A stretch of DNA of 58,937 bases from Acidobacteriota bacterium (GTDB lineage Bacteria > Acidobacteriota > Terriglobia > Terriglobales > Acidobacteriaceae), in the NCBI GenBank assembly GCA_003225465.1, contig QIAH01000353.1, positions 285 to 59,221 on the forward strand, given 5' to 3'. Position numbers and translations under genes: made by a program. The stretch's first letter is position 1; each line of letters starts with the position of its first letter. Below, piece after piece: positions 25,952 to 35,120 of this stretch. The notes beneath the pieces are model-generated. The model had not been told where the DNA came from. It saw only the letters and a program-made list of their open reading frames with translations, and did no database searches.

Positions 25952-26863
25952 ATGGCCACACCAGGAGCAGCACCAGCGCCGGCGCTCACGGAAGCGGAAC
26001 TGAAACTGTTGCAGGCTCTCGTTTACCAGGAATGCGGCATGCATTTCGACGAGCGGCGCACGCATTTTCTGCAGGACCGTCTGCAGCGCCGGCTGCGCGA
26101 GTGCCAGCTCGACTCCTTTTATAGCTACTATCGGCTTCTGATCAGCGATGCCGGCAAAGCGGAACTGGCTCAGCTGCTGGAGAATCTCACCGTCAACGAA
26201 ACCAGCTTCTTCCGCAACCGCGCACAGCTAGAGCTCTTTCACAAATACGTTCTGGAAGACCTGCTGCGCCGCAAGCAGGAGCGGCGCGATTTCTCACTGC
26301 GCTTCTGGAGCGCGGGCTGCTCGACCGGGCAAGAGGCCTACACCATGGCCATGCAGGTGGCCGATGCGCTTGCCTATTACTACATGCGCAATCCGCTGCC
26401 GGTGGAGGCGCCGACGCCCAAGCCGCTGATTCCCGCGCCCTGGAAGGTGGAGATTCTCGCCAGCGACATCAGCTACTCGGTTTTGCGCGCGGGGCAGGAC
26501 GGCATGTACAGCGAGAATCAAATGTCGGCCGTCGACTACAGCTACCGGCTGCGCTATTTCGACAAAATCGGCGAACGGTATGCGGTCAAGAAGGCTCTGA
26601 AGGAAGTCGTCCACTTCGACTTTCATAACCTGAAGACGGAGTACTTGCCGCAGCGCAACGATGTGATCTTCTGCCGCAACGTCATGATGTATTTCGACGA
26701 GGCCGAGCAGAAGCGGCTGATCAACAAATTCTATCGGTGTTTGAATCCGGACGGCTATCTGTTCGTCGGACACGCCGAAAGCCTGCTGGGCCTGACGGAA
26801 AAATTTCAGATGGTGCACCGCAACAATGGGACCGCCTATCAACGCGTCGAGGTGAAGCTGTGA
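25952..26863 (+). CDS. cheR: Chemotaxis protein methyltransferase CheR
   Basis: 303 residues from the ATG at 25952. CheR N-terminal domain (LTEAELKLLQALVYQECGMHFDERR, ENLTVNETSFFRNRAQLELF) and SAM-binding domain (SLRFWSAGCSTGQEAYTMAMQVADAL, about 110-135), and the intact IFCRNVMMYFDEAEQKRL motif near the end. It methylates glutamates of the adjacent chemoreceptor, opposed by CheB. Its stop overlaps the cheA GTG start. Confidence 0.95.
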   Translation: MATPGAAPAPALTEAELKLLQALVYQECGMHFDERRTHFLQDRLQRRLRECQLDSFYSYYRLLISDAGKAELAQLLENLTVNETSFFRNRAQLELFHKYVLEDLLRRKQERRDFSLRFWSAGCSTGQEAYTMAMQVADALAYYYMRNPLPVEAPTPKPLIPAPWKVEILASDISYSVLRAGQDGMYSENQMSAVDYSYRLRYFDKIGERYAVKKALKEVVHFDFHNLKTEYLPQRNDVIFCRNVMMYFDEAEQKRLINKFYRCLNPDGYLFVGHAESLLGLTEKFQMVHRNNGTAYQRVEVKL

Positions 26864-29037
26864 GCCAGTCGGACGATCGCATGGCGGAACTGCGCGAGCT
26901 CTTTTTTGAGAGCGCGCAGGAACTTCTCCAGGCGCTGAACGACGAAGCGCTCAAGCTGGAGAAGCATCCCGGCGATTCCGAGATTGTGCGGACGCTGCGC
27001 CGGATCGTGCACACCCTGAAAGGCGATGCCGCCGCCTGCGGCTACCGCGAACTCAGCGAAGTGGCGCACGAACTGGAAGACGCGCTGGCGCTCGAGTCGG
27101 CGGCTGCGCACGCGAGCCTTGCTGAAGTTGCCTTCACCGCCGCAGATCTGTTTTCCGCGATGCTGGCGGCCTACCGCAAACGCGCCAAGCTGCCTTCCCG
27201 CGATCCACTCCGCAAGATGGTGAAGAAGCTCGCCCAGGAACCGGGCGCGAAGCAATCGGGACGCAGGAAAGCCGCGGTCACGGCCAAGACGCTGGGCTGG
27301 ACAGAATACGAAAAACTGGCGGTCCAGAAAGCGCAGGAGGGCGGCAATTTCGTCTACCATGTGCAGGCGCAGATTGATCCGCATTGCGCCATGCCCATCG
27401 CCGCGCGGCAACTGGTGCAGAACGCGCTGGCCGGAATGGGAGAAGTGCTGGCGGCACGTCCGGAAGCAGGCTCTTCCGCGCCGACGAAATCGGCGGAGTT
27501 CCTGCTGGCGACCGATAAGAGTTGCGAGGAAGTTTCCGGCAAGTGCCAGATTCCCACCATCGTTGCCAGCGTGAAGGCGGAGTTGCTGCCCGGCGGAGTT
27601 GCGACGGCCCCGAAGCGTGCCGCCAGGAAAACTGTGAAAGCTGCCGAAGCAGAAATCGCTTCTCCGGCGCCCGAAATTCCGGCAGTTGAGGAACCGGCCC
27701 CAGCGCCGGTTGCGGAAGAAACCGTCAGTGAGAACACCGCCCAACCGCACACGACGCTGGCGGAAAACATTTTGCGCGTGGATGCGGAACGAATCGATTC
27801 CGTGCTCAACCTCGTCGGCGAACTCATCATCGGCAAATCGATGCTGCAGCAGGCGCTCAATGAATTCTCGAAGGTCTATCCCAAAGAAGCTCTGCGGGGG
27901 AAATTCGCCGATGCCATGGCCTTCCAGGCGCGCGTACTGAATGATTTGCAGCGCTCGGTGATGAAGATTCGCATGGTGCCAGTCGAGCAACTGTTCCGGC
28001 GCTTCCCGCGCATGGTGCGGGATGTCGCGCGGCAGTGCGGCAAAGATGTCGAACTGGTGCTGACCGGCCAGGACACCGACCTCGATAAGAGCATTCTCGA
28101 CGCCATTGCCGAGCCGCTCACCCACCTGGTCCGCAATGCCATCGGCCACGGCCTGGAGTCAGCGGGAGAACGCCAAAAGGCGGGCAAGTCAACCCGAGGC
28201 ACGCTGCGGTTGGGCGCGTATCACCAGGGGAATCAAGTCATCGTGGAAGTCAGCGACGATGGGCGCGGCATGGACGTCAACCGGATCAAGGCAAAGGCGA
28301 TCCAGCTAGGGATGGTCACCGCCGAGGATGTAGCGCGGCTTAGCGAGGCGGAAATTCTGGATTTTGTGTTCCGGCCGGGCTTCAGCACGGCGGAGGAAGT
28401 CACCGAGGTCTCCGGGCGCGGCGTAGGCATGGATGTGGTGCAGAGCGTGATGCATCGCCTCAAGGGTACGGTGCATATCGACATGCATGCCGGGCAAGGC
28501 ACGACCTTCCGGCTGAAGCTGCCGCTCACGCTCGCCATCATCAAGGCGCTCCTGTTCCAGGTGCAGCAGCGGCTGTATGCGATCCCGCTGAACGCGGTGG
28601 TGGAGATTGCGCGCACGCATGAGTCGGAAGTCCACCAGGTCGATCACTATGAAGTTCTGCAGCTTCGCAACCAGGTGCTGCCCCTGGTGCGGCTGGGACG
28701 TCCGCGCAGTAACGACCCCGAGCGCGGAGCGAACAAGCTTTTTGTGCTGGTAACCAGCGTGGGGGAGAGGAAGTTCGGGCTCATTGTGGATGGGCTGGAA
28801 GGTGAGGAAGAGTTGGTCATCAAGGCGTTGGACGACCATGCAGTCTCGACTGACCTGGTCAGCGGAGCGTCCATTCTGGGAGATGGGCGCGTTGTTCTCA
28901 TACTGAATTTATCTACGGTGGTGGAGCATTTTGCCCGCTCGCGTCCTGAGGAAGCGGGAGCGGTGAATTTTGGCATGTTGCTTTCGCAGGCCGATCGCGC
29001 GCAGTTGAGCCGGAATGCGGCGGGAGGTGTGTCGTGA
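26860..29037 (+). CDS. cheA: Chemotaxis histidine kinase CheA
   Basis: 725 residues from GTG at 26860, overlapping the cheR stop as GTGA and preceded by GAGGTGA. P1 Hpt domain with phospho-acceptor His51 (IVHTLKGDAAACGY). A roughly 200-residue middle region contains a partly basic, Ala/Pro/Glu-rich linker rather than a standard P2. P3 dimerisation (ILRVDAERIDSVLNLVGELIIGKSM), P4 ATPase with N box HLVRNAIGHGLE near 422 (the usual Asp is Gly) and G box DDGRGMD near 466, then P5 CheW-like regulatory domain from about 562. It phosphorylates CheY and CheB encoded downstream. Confidence 0.96.
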   Translation: MSQSDDRMAELRELFFESAQELLQALNDEALKLEKHPGDSEIVRTLRRIVHTLKGDAAACGYRELSEVAHELEDALALESAAAHASLAEVAFTAADLFSAMLAAYRKRAKLPSRDPLRKMVKKLAQEPGAKQSGRRKAAVTAKTLGWTEYEKLAVQKAQEGGNFVYHVQAQIDPHCAMPIAARQLVQNALAGMGEVLAARPEAGSSAPTKSAEFLLATDKSCEEVSGKCQIPTIVASVKAELLPGGVATAPKRAARKTVKAAEAEIASPAPEIPAVEEPAPAPVAEETVSENTAQPHTTLAENILRVDAERIDSVLNLVGELIIGKSMLQQALNEFSKVYPKEALRGKFADAMAFQARVLNDLQRSVMKIRMVPVEQLFRRFPRMVRDVARQCGKDVELVLTGQDTDLDKSILDAIAEPLTHLVRNAIGHGLESAGERQKAGKSTRGTLRLGAYHQGNQVIVEVSDDGRGMDVNRIKAKAIQLGMVTAEDVARLSEAEILDFVFRPGFSTAEEVTEVSGRGVGMDVVQSVMHRLKGTVHIDMHAGQGTTFRLKLPLTLAIIKALLFQVQQRLYAIPLNAVVEIARTHESEVHQVDHYEVLQLRNQVLPLVRLGRPRSNDPERGANKLFVLVTSVGERKFGLIVDGLEGEEELVIKALDDHAVSTDLVSGASILGDGRVVLILNLSTVVEHFARSRPEEAGAVNFGMLLSQADRAQLSRNAAGGVS

Positions 29038-30149
29038 AGCCTTCCCGGGTGCGAGTTCTGGTGGTCGACGATTCGGCGCTCATGCGCAAGCTGATTCCGC
29101 AAATCCTGGAAGCGGACGATTCCATTGAGGTCGTCGGCACGGCGATGGACGGCAATTTTGGGCTGAAGAAGATCGAGGAACTGAAGCCGCAGGTGGTGAC
29201 GCTCGATCTCGAAATGCCGGGCATGAACGGCATCGACATGCTGCGCCAGGTGATGCGGAAGCTATATCCGGTGCCGGTGATTGTGGTCAGCTCGCACAGC
29301 ACCGAGGGAGCTTCGATCACCCTCAAGGCGCTGGGCTTCGGCGCGTTCGACTTTGTGGCGAAACCACGCGACGTTTCGACCCGCATGCCGGAAATAGCCG
29401 CCGAGCTGATCACGAAGATTAAAGCAGCCGCCAACAGCAAGAGCATCGCGGTCAAGCCGCTGGCCAGCACGATGCAGTATGGCAAGGCGCCCGTTGCTTC
29501 CACCCAGGCGCCGACAAGAATCGTGACCATCGGCGTTTCGACCGGCGGCCCGCACGCGCTGCAATACGTGTTTTCGCAACTGCCGGCGGATTTTCCGGGC
29601 AGCATCCTGGTGGTGCAGCACATGCCGGAAAACTTTACCGAGATGTTTGCGCGGCGTCTGGATGAGACCAGCGCGTTGCGCGTGAAGGAAGCGCAGTCCG
29701 GCGATCTGCTGATGCCGGGACGGGCGCTGATCTGCCCGGGCAGCCGTCATTTGAAAGTCAAGAAATTGCCTCTGGGCAATGTGGCGCTGCTGAGCGATGA
29801 ACCGCGCATTCGCGGCCATCGTCCCTCGGCGGACATACTTTTCCGCAGTGCCGCGGAAGAATTCGGCCCGCAGACGGTCGCTGTGATCATGACCGGCATG
29901 GGAGACGACGGAGCTGAAGGCCTAGGTACGGTCAAGGCGGCTGGAGGCATGACGATCGCGCAGAGCGAAGAGTCGTGCGTGGTCTACGGCATGCCGAAAG
30001 CGGCGGTGGACCGCGGGTACGCGATCCGGGTCGTGAGTCTGGAAGCCATGGCGAGCACGTTGATGGCACAGTGCGCGCCCGAAAGCGGGCGTGGCGAGAA
30101 GTCTGGGCACGGTGGGAGCGGCAAGGGCGCGAGCGCCGGGCAAAACTAG
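29034..30149 (+). CDS. cheB: Chemotaxis protein-glutamate methylesterase CheB
   Basis: 371 residues; GTG start overlapping the cheA stop (GTGA) with GGGAGG upstream. Receiver with Asp58 (VTLDLEMPGMNG), interdomain linker about 125-160, and esterase domain with the catalytic triad Ser169 (GVSTGGPHA), His196 (VVQHMPENF) and Asp292 (MTGMGDDGAEG). It removes methyl groups, and may deamidate glutamine, on the chemoreceptor when phosphorylated by CheA. The C-terminus has a Gly/Ser/Lys tail beyond the domain. Confidence 0.96.
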   Translation: MKPSRVRVLVVDDSALMRKLIPQILEADDSIEVVGTAMDGNFGLKKIEELKPQVVTLDLEMPGMNGIDMLRQVMRKLYPVPVIVVSSHSTEGASITLKALGFGAFDFVAKPRDVSTRMPEIAAELITKIKAAANSKSIAVKPLASTMQYGKAPVASTQAPTRIVTIGVSTGGPHALQYVFSQLPADFPGSILVVQHMPENFTEMFARRLDETSALRVKEAQSGDLLMPGRALICPGSRHLKVKKLPLGNVALLSDEPRIRGHRPSADILFRSAAEEFGPQTVAVIMTGMGDDGAEGLGTVKAAGGMTIAQSEESCVVYGMPKAAVDRGYAIRVVSLEAMASTLMAQCAPESGRGEKSGHGGSGKGASAGQN

Positions 30150-30207
30150 GGTTATCTAGCCGGCGATAGCGCCGTGTGGTACCGATTGAGAGCAACAGGA
30201 GGTTGTT

Positions 30208-30648
30208 ATGGAGCAGTTTGCGCCAGTAAAACGCAGCAAAGACGGGCAGCCGGTCCGCTATCTGATCGTGGACGACTCCGTTTTCGCGCGCAAGAACCTG
30301 GCCCGCATGGTCGAGTCCTTCGGTGGACATCTGGCCGGCGAGGCAGGGGATGGCCTGACCGCCATCACCGAATATGACCGCACGCATCCCGACATCGTGC
30401 TCATGGACATCACCATGCCGCAGATGGAAGGTATCGAAGCCGCCGAGCGGATCGTGCAATCCCATCCCGATGCGCGCATCGTGATGGTGTCTTCGGTGGG
30501 CTATCAGGAAAACATCGTGGCCGCATTACAGCGCGGAGCACGGCATTTCGTGCAGAAGCCGGTGAAGCCGGAAGTGCTGTACGAGGTGATCAAGTACGTG
30601 CTGGGCGACGATGGCGCCGTGGCGACCGCAGCCGGCGCGGGAGTCTGA
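30208..30648 (+). CDS. cheY: CheY-like response regulator
   Basis: 146 residues preceded by AGGAGG. Receiver with Asp22-Asp23 (LIVDDSVFARKN), phospho-acceptor Asp67 (IVLMDITMPQMEG), Ser in VMVSSVGYQ and Lys in FVQKPVKPE. A 15-residue N-terminal extension and an Ala/Gly tail flank the domain. As the single-domain receiver of the chemosensory operon it should carry the CheA output. The target is not obvious because no flagellar or pilus gene is in the window. Confidence 0.93.
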   Translation: MEQFAPVKRSKDGQPVRYLIVDDSVFARKNLARMVESFGGHLAGEAGDGLTAITEYDRTHPDIVLMDITMPQMEGIEAAERIVQSHPDARIVMVSSVGYQENIVAALQRGARHFVQKPVKPEVLYEVIKYVLGDDGAVATAAGAGV

Positions 30649-30652
30649 TCTC

Positions 30653-31150
30653 ATGAAGATGGATGTGATCCAGCCGTTCATCAACTCGGCGGACGCAGTG
30701 TTGGCGCAAGGCCTCGAATGCAGCACTGCGATCGGCAGCCTCAGCATGGAAGAGGAAGCTTATCGCCGGAAAGGTGTGGCGGCCATGGTATGGCTCACCG
30801 GGGACATCGAGGGACGGATCATCATCGACCTCGATCCGGAAACGGCGGTGCGCGTGGCCAGCAAGATGGCTGGAGCGGAACTGCCCGAATCGGACTCGCT
30901 GGTGCGGGAAACTGCCTGCGAACTCGCCAACCAGATCATCGGCAACGCCATCACCGCGCTCAATGATCAGGGCTTCCATTTTCGCGTTCACCCGCCGGTC
31001 ATGCACATGTCGGAAGAAGGCATCAAGAGCAGCGAGGATACCGAGGCTCTGGTGATGTGCTTCGAGACGCCCATCGGCAGCGTATTCATGAACATTGCCC
31101 TGCGGTATAACCGGAAACGCCACGCCGACGCGGCGAGCGCCGGACACTAA
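30653..31150 (+). CDS. cheX: CheX-like CheY phosphatase
   Basis: 165 residues from the ATG at 30653, five bases after cheY. The fold is CheX/CheC-like: an N-terminal VIQPFINSADAVLAQ helix, a central beta sheet (GRIIIDLDPETAVRVASKMAG) and the phosphatase signature E-x2-N in RETACELANQIIGNAITAL. It should dephosphorylate CheY-P, replacing CheZ. It is the last gene of the chemosensory operon; repeat-rich DNA follows. Confidence 0.88.
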   Translation: MKMDVIQPFINSADAVLAQGLECSTAIGSLSMEEEAYRRKGVAAMVWLTGDIEGRIIIDLDPETAVRVASKMAGAELPESDSLVRETACELANQIIGNAITALNDQGFHFRVHPPVMHMSEEGIKSSEDTEALVMCFETPIGSVFMNIALRYNRKRHADAASAGH

Positions 31151-31319
31151 AAGCTAGTCGCATGCGTGCCCATTCGCACGCGGGCGCCGTACCTGCATCC
31201 CCCAAGCGTGGCTTCCCTTCTCCGATCGTGCACCTGCTGATGCTTGCCATGATTTAGATGTGAAGGCGCTTCTCGCGCGCCGTGGTGTCGCAGATTCCTC
31301 CGCCGTTCGGCGTCGGAAT

Positions 31320-31511
31320 GACAAGAACGATAGAGCAGAGACGAGGTGACGTTCCGTTCGGCTTCGGAATGACAAGAACGATAGAGCAGAGACGAGATGG
31401 CGTTCCGTTCGGCTTCGGAATGACAAGAACGATAGAGCAGAGACGAGGCGGCGTTCCGTTCGGCTTCGGAATGACAAGAACGATAGAGCAGAGACAAGAT
31501 GGCGTTCCGTG
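31320..31511. repeat. Four tandem 51-bp repeats
   Basis: Units start at 31320, 31371, 31422 and 31473. Each begins GACAAGAACGATAGAGCAGA and ends in a half ATTCCGACGCCG-type element (GTTCGGCTTCGGAAT). The last unit decays after about 39 bases. The unit therefore consists of a half element plus a 30-bp spacer. Confidence 0.9.
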
Positions 31512-31574
31512 CCGACAGTCACAAGCTGGTAGGTCAGTTGAACGTCGACGGATCACAGTTCATTGCCCACGTAA

Positions 31575-31706
31575 TCCTCAAGTCTTGTCATTCCGACGTC
31601 GAGCGCGGCGGAGGAATCTCCTCAAGTCTTGTCATTCCGACGCCGAACGCGGCGGAGGAATCTCCTCAAGTCTTGTCATTCCGACGCCGAACGCGGCGGA
31701 GGAATC
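31575..31706. repeat. Three tandem 44-bp repeats
   Basis: Units start at 31575, 31619 and 31663; each is TCCTCAAGTCTTG followed by a full ATTCCGACGCCG-type element in the opposite orientation to the copy at 31289. Units two and three are identical; unit one differs at two sites. Confidence 0.9.
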
Positions 31707-31770
31707 TCGTTCGGATCGCAGCTCAGGCGCGTTCTGTGATCGAAACGTGCCGGTGCGCTTGATGTTCTTT

Positions 31771-32961
31771 TCATTGTGCGAGCCGATTGTATTTTTTCAA
31801 CACCTCGCGCAAGCGGTCATGAGGAAGCGCGATCACCTCGAAATCGTTGATGCCTTTCATCGTCTCGGCGGCGACCATCGCGTTGATGACGGCCTCCTCG
31901 GTCGCCTGCACAGTCGCAAGAAACAGCGGATTCATCTGCTCGTTGGGAAGCATCGTGATCTGGCGCATGCTTTTCGAATTGGCCGCGCCCGGGTTCGCGG
32001 TTGAGAAGGCCACGAAGATGTCTCCCGAACCATCGCCCGAGTAGCTTCCGTCACGTCCTAATCCCAGCGACACACGCCGGGCGAGCCGCTTCAACTGGGT
32101 TGGGATCATGGGCGCATCGGTCGCGACCACCACGATGATCGAGCCCACGTCGTTATCCCGGACTTTGTGATCCGTAATCTCGCGGCCTACGGGCACGCCG
32201 GCGATTCGCAATTGACTTCGCCATCCGTAATTGCATTGCACCAGCACCCCCACTGTATAGCCGCCGTACTTGGCATCGAGCACGCGTGACGACGTGCCGA
32301 TGCCTCCTTTGAATTCGTTGCAGATCATGCCGGTGCCACCGCCGACGTTACCTTCCTCGACCGCTCCCCCGTGAGCAGTATCGAGCGCGTGCCAGGCGTG
32401 CTCGGGCTTCACGTGAAAGCCGTTGATGTCGTTGAGGTCGCCATCGTAGGTTTCAGCGACAACCGGCAATGACCATTCATAGCCGGCCTGATCGGACGGA
32501 GCTTTCTTCACGCGCCAGGCAATCACCGCGTCGCGCACGACGCCTACACTATGCGTGTTGGTGATCATGACAGGGCCGTCGAGGAAGCCGGAGTCCTCGA
32601 GCCAGGTGGTGCCGGTCATTTCGCCATTTCCGTTCAGGGTGAACCACGCGCCGAAGACGGGGTCGAGTGAGTCCTTGCCGCGCGGAAGCACGGCGGTGAC
32701 TCCGGTGCGCACCGGTCCTTCCCCAACTTTCAACTTTCCCGAGCCGGAGATCAGCGTGGTGTGGCCGACCTCGACGCCTTTGACATCGGTAATGGCATTG
32801 TAGAGACCGGGCGTTCCGTCGAAGGGAACGCCGAGATCACGGGCACGAGGCTTGGCTTGGGCTAAAGATCGGACAGGTAACGCAAGTAAGGCCATGAAGA
32901 GAGCAGAAAGCACCAAGGTCGGGATCGTAAAAGGTTTTTCCATTTGGAGGTGAGAAAGCAT
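31771..32961 (-). CDS. P1 family peptidase (DmpA-like aminopeptidase), secreted
   Basis: 396 residues. The first ATG (32961) has GGAG at a good distance; a second is six codons on. Signal peptide about 8-35 (IPTLVLSALFMALLALPVRSLAQA). The DmpA/BapA fold follows: GVEVGHTTL, the TNTHSVGVV segment, and the autoprocessing/nucleophile region GGIGTSSRVLDA (Ser224/Ser225 around residue 224). These N-terminal-nucleophile hydrolases self-cleave into two chains and remove N-terminal residues, including D-amino acids or beta-peptides. Export suggests peptide scavenging in the periplasm. Monocistronic, after the repeat spacer. Confidence 0.9.
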   Translation of the reverse strand: MLSHLQMEKPFTIPTLVLSALFMALLALPVRSLAQAKPRARDLGVPFDGTPGLYNAITDVKGVEVGHTTLISGSGKLKVGEGPVRTGVTAVLPRGKDSLDPVFGAWFTLNGNGEMTGTTWLEDSGFLDGPVMITNTHSVGVVRDAVIAWRVKKAPSDQAGYEWSLPVVAETYDGDLNDINGFHVKPEHAWHALDTAHGGAVEEGNVGGGTGMICNEFKGGIGTSSRVLDAKYGGYTVGVLVQCNYGWRSQLRIAGVPVGREITDHKVRDNDVGSIIVVVATDAPMIPTQLKRLARRVSLGLGRDGSYSGDGSGDIFVAFSTANPGAANSKSMRQITMLPNEQMNPLFLATVQATEEAVINAMVAAETMKGINDFEVIALPHDRLREVLKKYNRLAQ

Positions 32962-33079
32962 CCAATGTCTCCGTGGTCATAGTGGTGGACCGTTCTCTGC
33001 AGAACGATCGTGCAAGACGGCCCGCGCAGTATAAAGCAGAGCAGCTAGCGTAAGTTAAAATCGATTGCAGGGGGACTTC

Positions 33080-33358
33080 ATGGACGCGTGGAAAAAAGCA
33101 GTGGTGGCGGGAGCGGCTGGGGGCGCGGCCGTTCTCTTGGCGAAGAAGAGATGGCCTGCGGGCGTGCTTACGGCTGGGGTGGCGCTCGCAGTCCTGGCTT
33201 CCGAGTATCCGGAGAAGTTTGAAGACCTACAGGATAGTTTGCCGCAGTATTTCGATCGCGGAATGCGGGTGATGGAGATGATTTCCCGCGCGGGGCAGAA
33301 GATTGCAAAACTCGCGGAGCAAAGCGGGTACGAAGTTTGGGACGAGATCAGGTCCTAG
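33080..33358 (+). CDS. Small protein with Gly/Ala-rich hydrophobic segment
   Basis: 92 residues from the ATG at 33080, preceded by GGGGG; the frame opens five codons earlier. Residues 8-24 (AVVAGAAGGAAVLLAKK) and 28-42 (AGVLTAGVALAVLASEY) are two short hydrophobic stretches, followed by an amphipathic acidic helix. Possibly a membrane hairpin protein. Unrecognised, and no partner is suggested by position. Confidence 0.6.
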   Translation: MDAWKKAVVAGAAGGAAVLLAKKRWPAGVLTAGVALAVLASEYPEKFEDLQDSLPQYFDRGMRVMEMISRAGQKIAKLAEQSGYEVWDEIRS

Positions 33359-33760
33359 AGGGCACTCCCTAAACTTGACCTCGCTTTATCTGTGGATATT
33401 TTCACCACAGAGGCACCGAGAAAATCAAAAAGCTTGAACCACGAAGGACACAAAGGCTGCACGAAGGCTCTTGGAGAAGCTTTGTGAATCCTTCGTGGCC
33501 TTAGTGGTTGCTTTTGATTTACTCGATGGCGAGTTGCTTGCGGCGTCGGCGCTGAGTAGTGGGCACTCTCTAAACTTGACCTCGCTTTATCTGTCGATAT
33601 TTTCACCACAGAGGCACCGAGAAAATCAAAAAGCCTGGACCACGAAGGGCGCAAAGGCTGCACGAAGGCTCTCGGGGAAACTTTGTGAATCCTTCGTGGC
33701 CTTAGTGGTTGCTTTTGATTTACTCGATACCGAGTTGCTTGCGGGCGTCGGCGCTCAGGC
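33359..33760. repeat. 201-bp tandem duplication covering the 3' end of the MIP18-type gene
   Basis: The block starting GGGCACTC at 33360 is repeated at 33561 with about 90 percent identity by eye. Each copy holds a CACAGAGG segment, a CACGAAGG fold-back and the last dozen codons of the gene on the minus strand. The outer copy has lost one base in that coding part, so only the inner copy serves as the gene end. Confidence 0.85.
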
Positions 33761-34037
33761 GCTCGGGAGTCCACGCCGGGGTCCAAACAATATTCACGCT
33801 TGCCGTACGGACGCCGGGCAGTTGCTCCAGGCGGGCGCGAACTTGGTCGCTGATCTGCACGTGCGCGGGGCAGCCCTGCGCGGTCAGAGTCATGTCTACT
33901 GTGACATCCTGCTTGTCCTCTGGAGCGGGAGCAAAGCGAACCTCGTAGATCAAACCCAGATCCACGATGTTGACCGGGATTTCCGGGTCATAGCATTGCT
34001 TCAGCGCACTCAGAACTTCGTCTTGCGTAACGGGCAT
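33720..34037 (-). CDS. MIP18/DUF59 Fe-S cluster assembly factor (SufT/PaaD-like)
   Basis: 105 residues: VTQDEVLSALKQCYDPEIPVNIVDLGLIYEVRF is the family signature, followed by VTVDMTLTAQGCPAHVQISDQVRARLEQLPGV with the conserved Cys, and an aromatic WTPAWTPERLSADARKQLG end. These small proteins help mature or repair Fe-S clusters. The last codons lie in a duplicated block whose second copy is downstream. Confidence 0.9.
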   Translation of the reverse strand: MPVTQDEVLSALKQCYDPEIPVNIVDLGLIYEVRFAPAPEDKQDVTVDMTLTAQGCPAHVQISDQVRARLEQLPGVRTASVNIVWTPAWTPERLSADARKQLGIE

Positions 34038-34381
34038 CCACTCTCCTGTGGGGGCCTTCTATGGAACGAAGGGTTGGCAGCTATTCTATCGCAGTTAGCT
34101 GAATGGGGTAGAGAAGGCGGGGTTCGGCGCCGCTATCATGCGTCATAGCGCGCGTTGTGAGTCACCCATTCACTTTGAAGTTCAATTTCTATTTCGGTCG
34201 AGTCCGAGACATAGAGACGCAGAGGCGTGAAGAAAGAAAAGCTGAAACCACGAAGGACACGAAGGTTGCACGAAGGCTTTTCCCGCGAATACTTCGTGTT
34301 GCCTTGTGGAAATGCGGTGAATCGCGAAGCCATACCACGTGGATGAGGAGTTGGGAACGGCACTTTTGGTAAGTTAATGCA
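34038..34381. other. 344-bp intergenic region with CACGAAGG-type repeat
   Basis: Divergent region. A GACATAGAGACGCAGAGG segment and an ACCACGAAGGACACGAAGG block with imperfect fold-back occupy 34208-34312. No promoter was recognised. Confidence 0.55.
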
Positions 34382-35116
34382 ATGGAATTCAATCCGGAAG
34401 TGAAGCAGAAGATCCAGCTTGCGCTGGCACTGGCGATTGCGGTTGCTGCGATCCGCACGGGTTATGTCCTCTACGAGCGGCATGCCTCGAACAGGAAGGA
34501 GACGCAGACGCAGGCGCAGGCCGCTCCGCCGCTGAATCCGGATTACTACGTCACCCCGAAGAAGCTGCATCCCTACGATTTGAAATCGGCGCGCGAACTC
34601 ACCGAGCAGCCCGTCTGGGTGAAGGAGGGCTATCGTTATCTGTACTATCCTTACAGTCGGGCAACGAAGCGCACGGACTTCGAACACGACGCCGGCATGC
34701 TGTTGCCCATTCAGCGGCTCCAGATCAAGGACGTGGTCACCGACACCGCACCCAACTCAGACGGCCAAAAGCAAGTGATGGCGCTGTTCGAGCAGGACGG
34801 CAAAACCTACGCGTTCCAGATTGGCCTGATCAAAGACGGCGATTCCAAGATCTACTCGGACGAGATGCTTTTCGTCGAGGACCCGCACGAGTTGTACAAG
34901 CACTGGCCGCAGGACGTCTGGTCTTCCGTGGAGAAACACGAAGTGAAGCCTGGGATGAATGAGCTGCAAGCCGACTTTGCAATCGGCGTGGGGCGGCCGG
35001 AGAGGCAGGACGATCCAGCATGGAAGACAGTGCACTATCCGAATGGCGGGAAGCCCGTCACGATCACATATCACGAAGGCAAGGCCACGGAGATTAAGGC
35101 GGACAATGCGTCGTAA
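34382..35116 (+). CDS. Membrane-anchored protein of unknown function
   Basis: 244 residues. One membrane-anchor helix at about 12-30 (LALALAIAVAAIRTGYVLY), then a Gln/Ala/Pro-rich stalk and a soluble domain rich in Tyr and charged residues (YYVTPKKLHPYDLKSAREL, DGKTYAFQIGLIKDGDSKIYSDEMLFVEDPHELYKHW). The cytoplasmic tail is short, so the domain should face the periplasm. No known motif; not recognised. The convergent downstream region carries a heptad repeat and a 27-bp inverted repeat. Confidence 0.65.
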   Translation: MEFNPEVKQKIQLALALAIAVAAIRTGYVLYERHASNRKETQTQAQAAPPLNPDYYVTPKKLHPYDLKSARELTEQPVWVKEGYRYLYYPYSRATKRTDFEHDAGMLLPIQRLQIKDVVTDTAPNSDGQKQVMALFEQDGKTYAFQIGLIKDGDSKIYSDEMLFVEDPHELYKHWPQDVWSSVEKHEVKPGMNELQADFAIGVGRPERQDDPAWKTVHYPNGGKPVTITYHEGKATEIKADNAS

Positions 35117-35120
35117 GGCA

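Larger units (their letters stand above)
31151..31770. repeat. 620-bp repeat-dense spacer
   Basis: Contains an inverted ATTCCGACGCCG-type element (31289-31321), four tandem 51-bp units (31320-31511) and three tandem 44-bp units (31575-31706). Several frames stay open only because 51 is a multiple of three; none is a credible gene. Confidence 0.8.

Noticed and set aside
31320-31706. Possible CRISPR array.
   Set aside because: Only three or four units, spacers are themselves repeated, no leader and no cas genes.
31254-32004. Open frames running through the repeat spacer on both strands.
   Set aside because: They exist because the 51-bp unit is a multiple of three; the translation is a repeated peptide (for example FGFGMTRTIEQRRG) without start signals.
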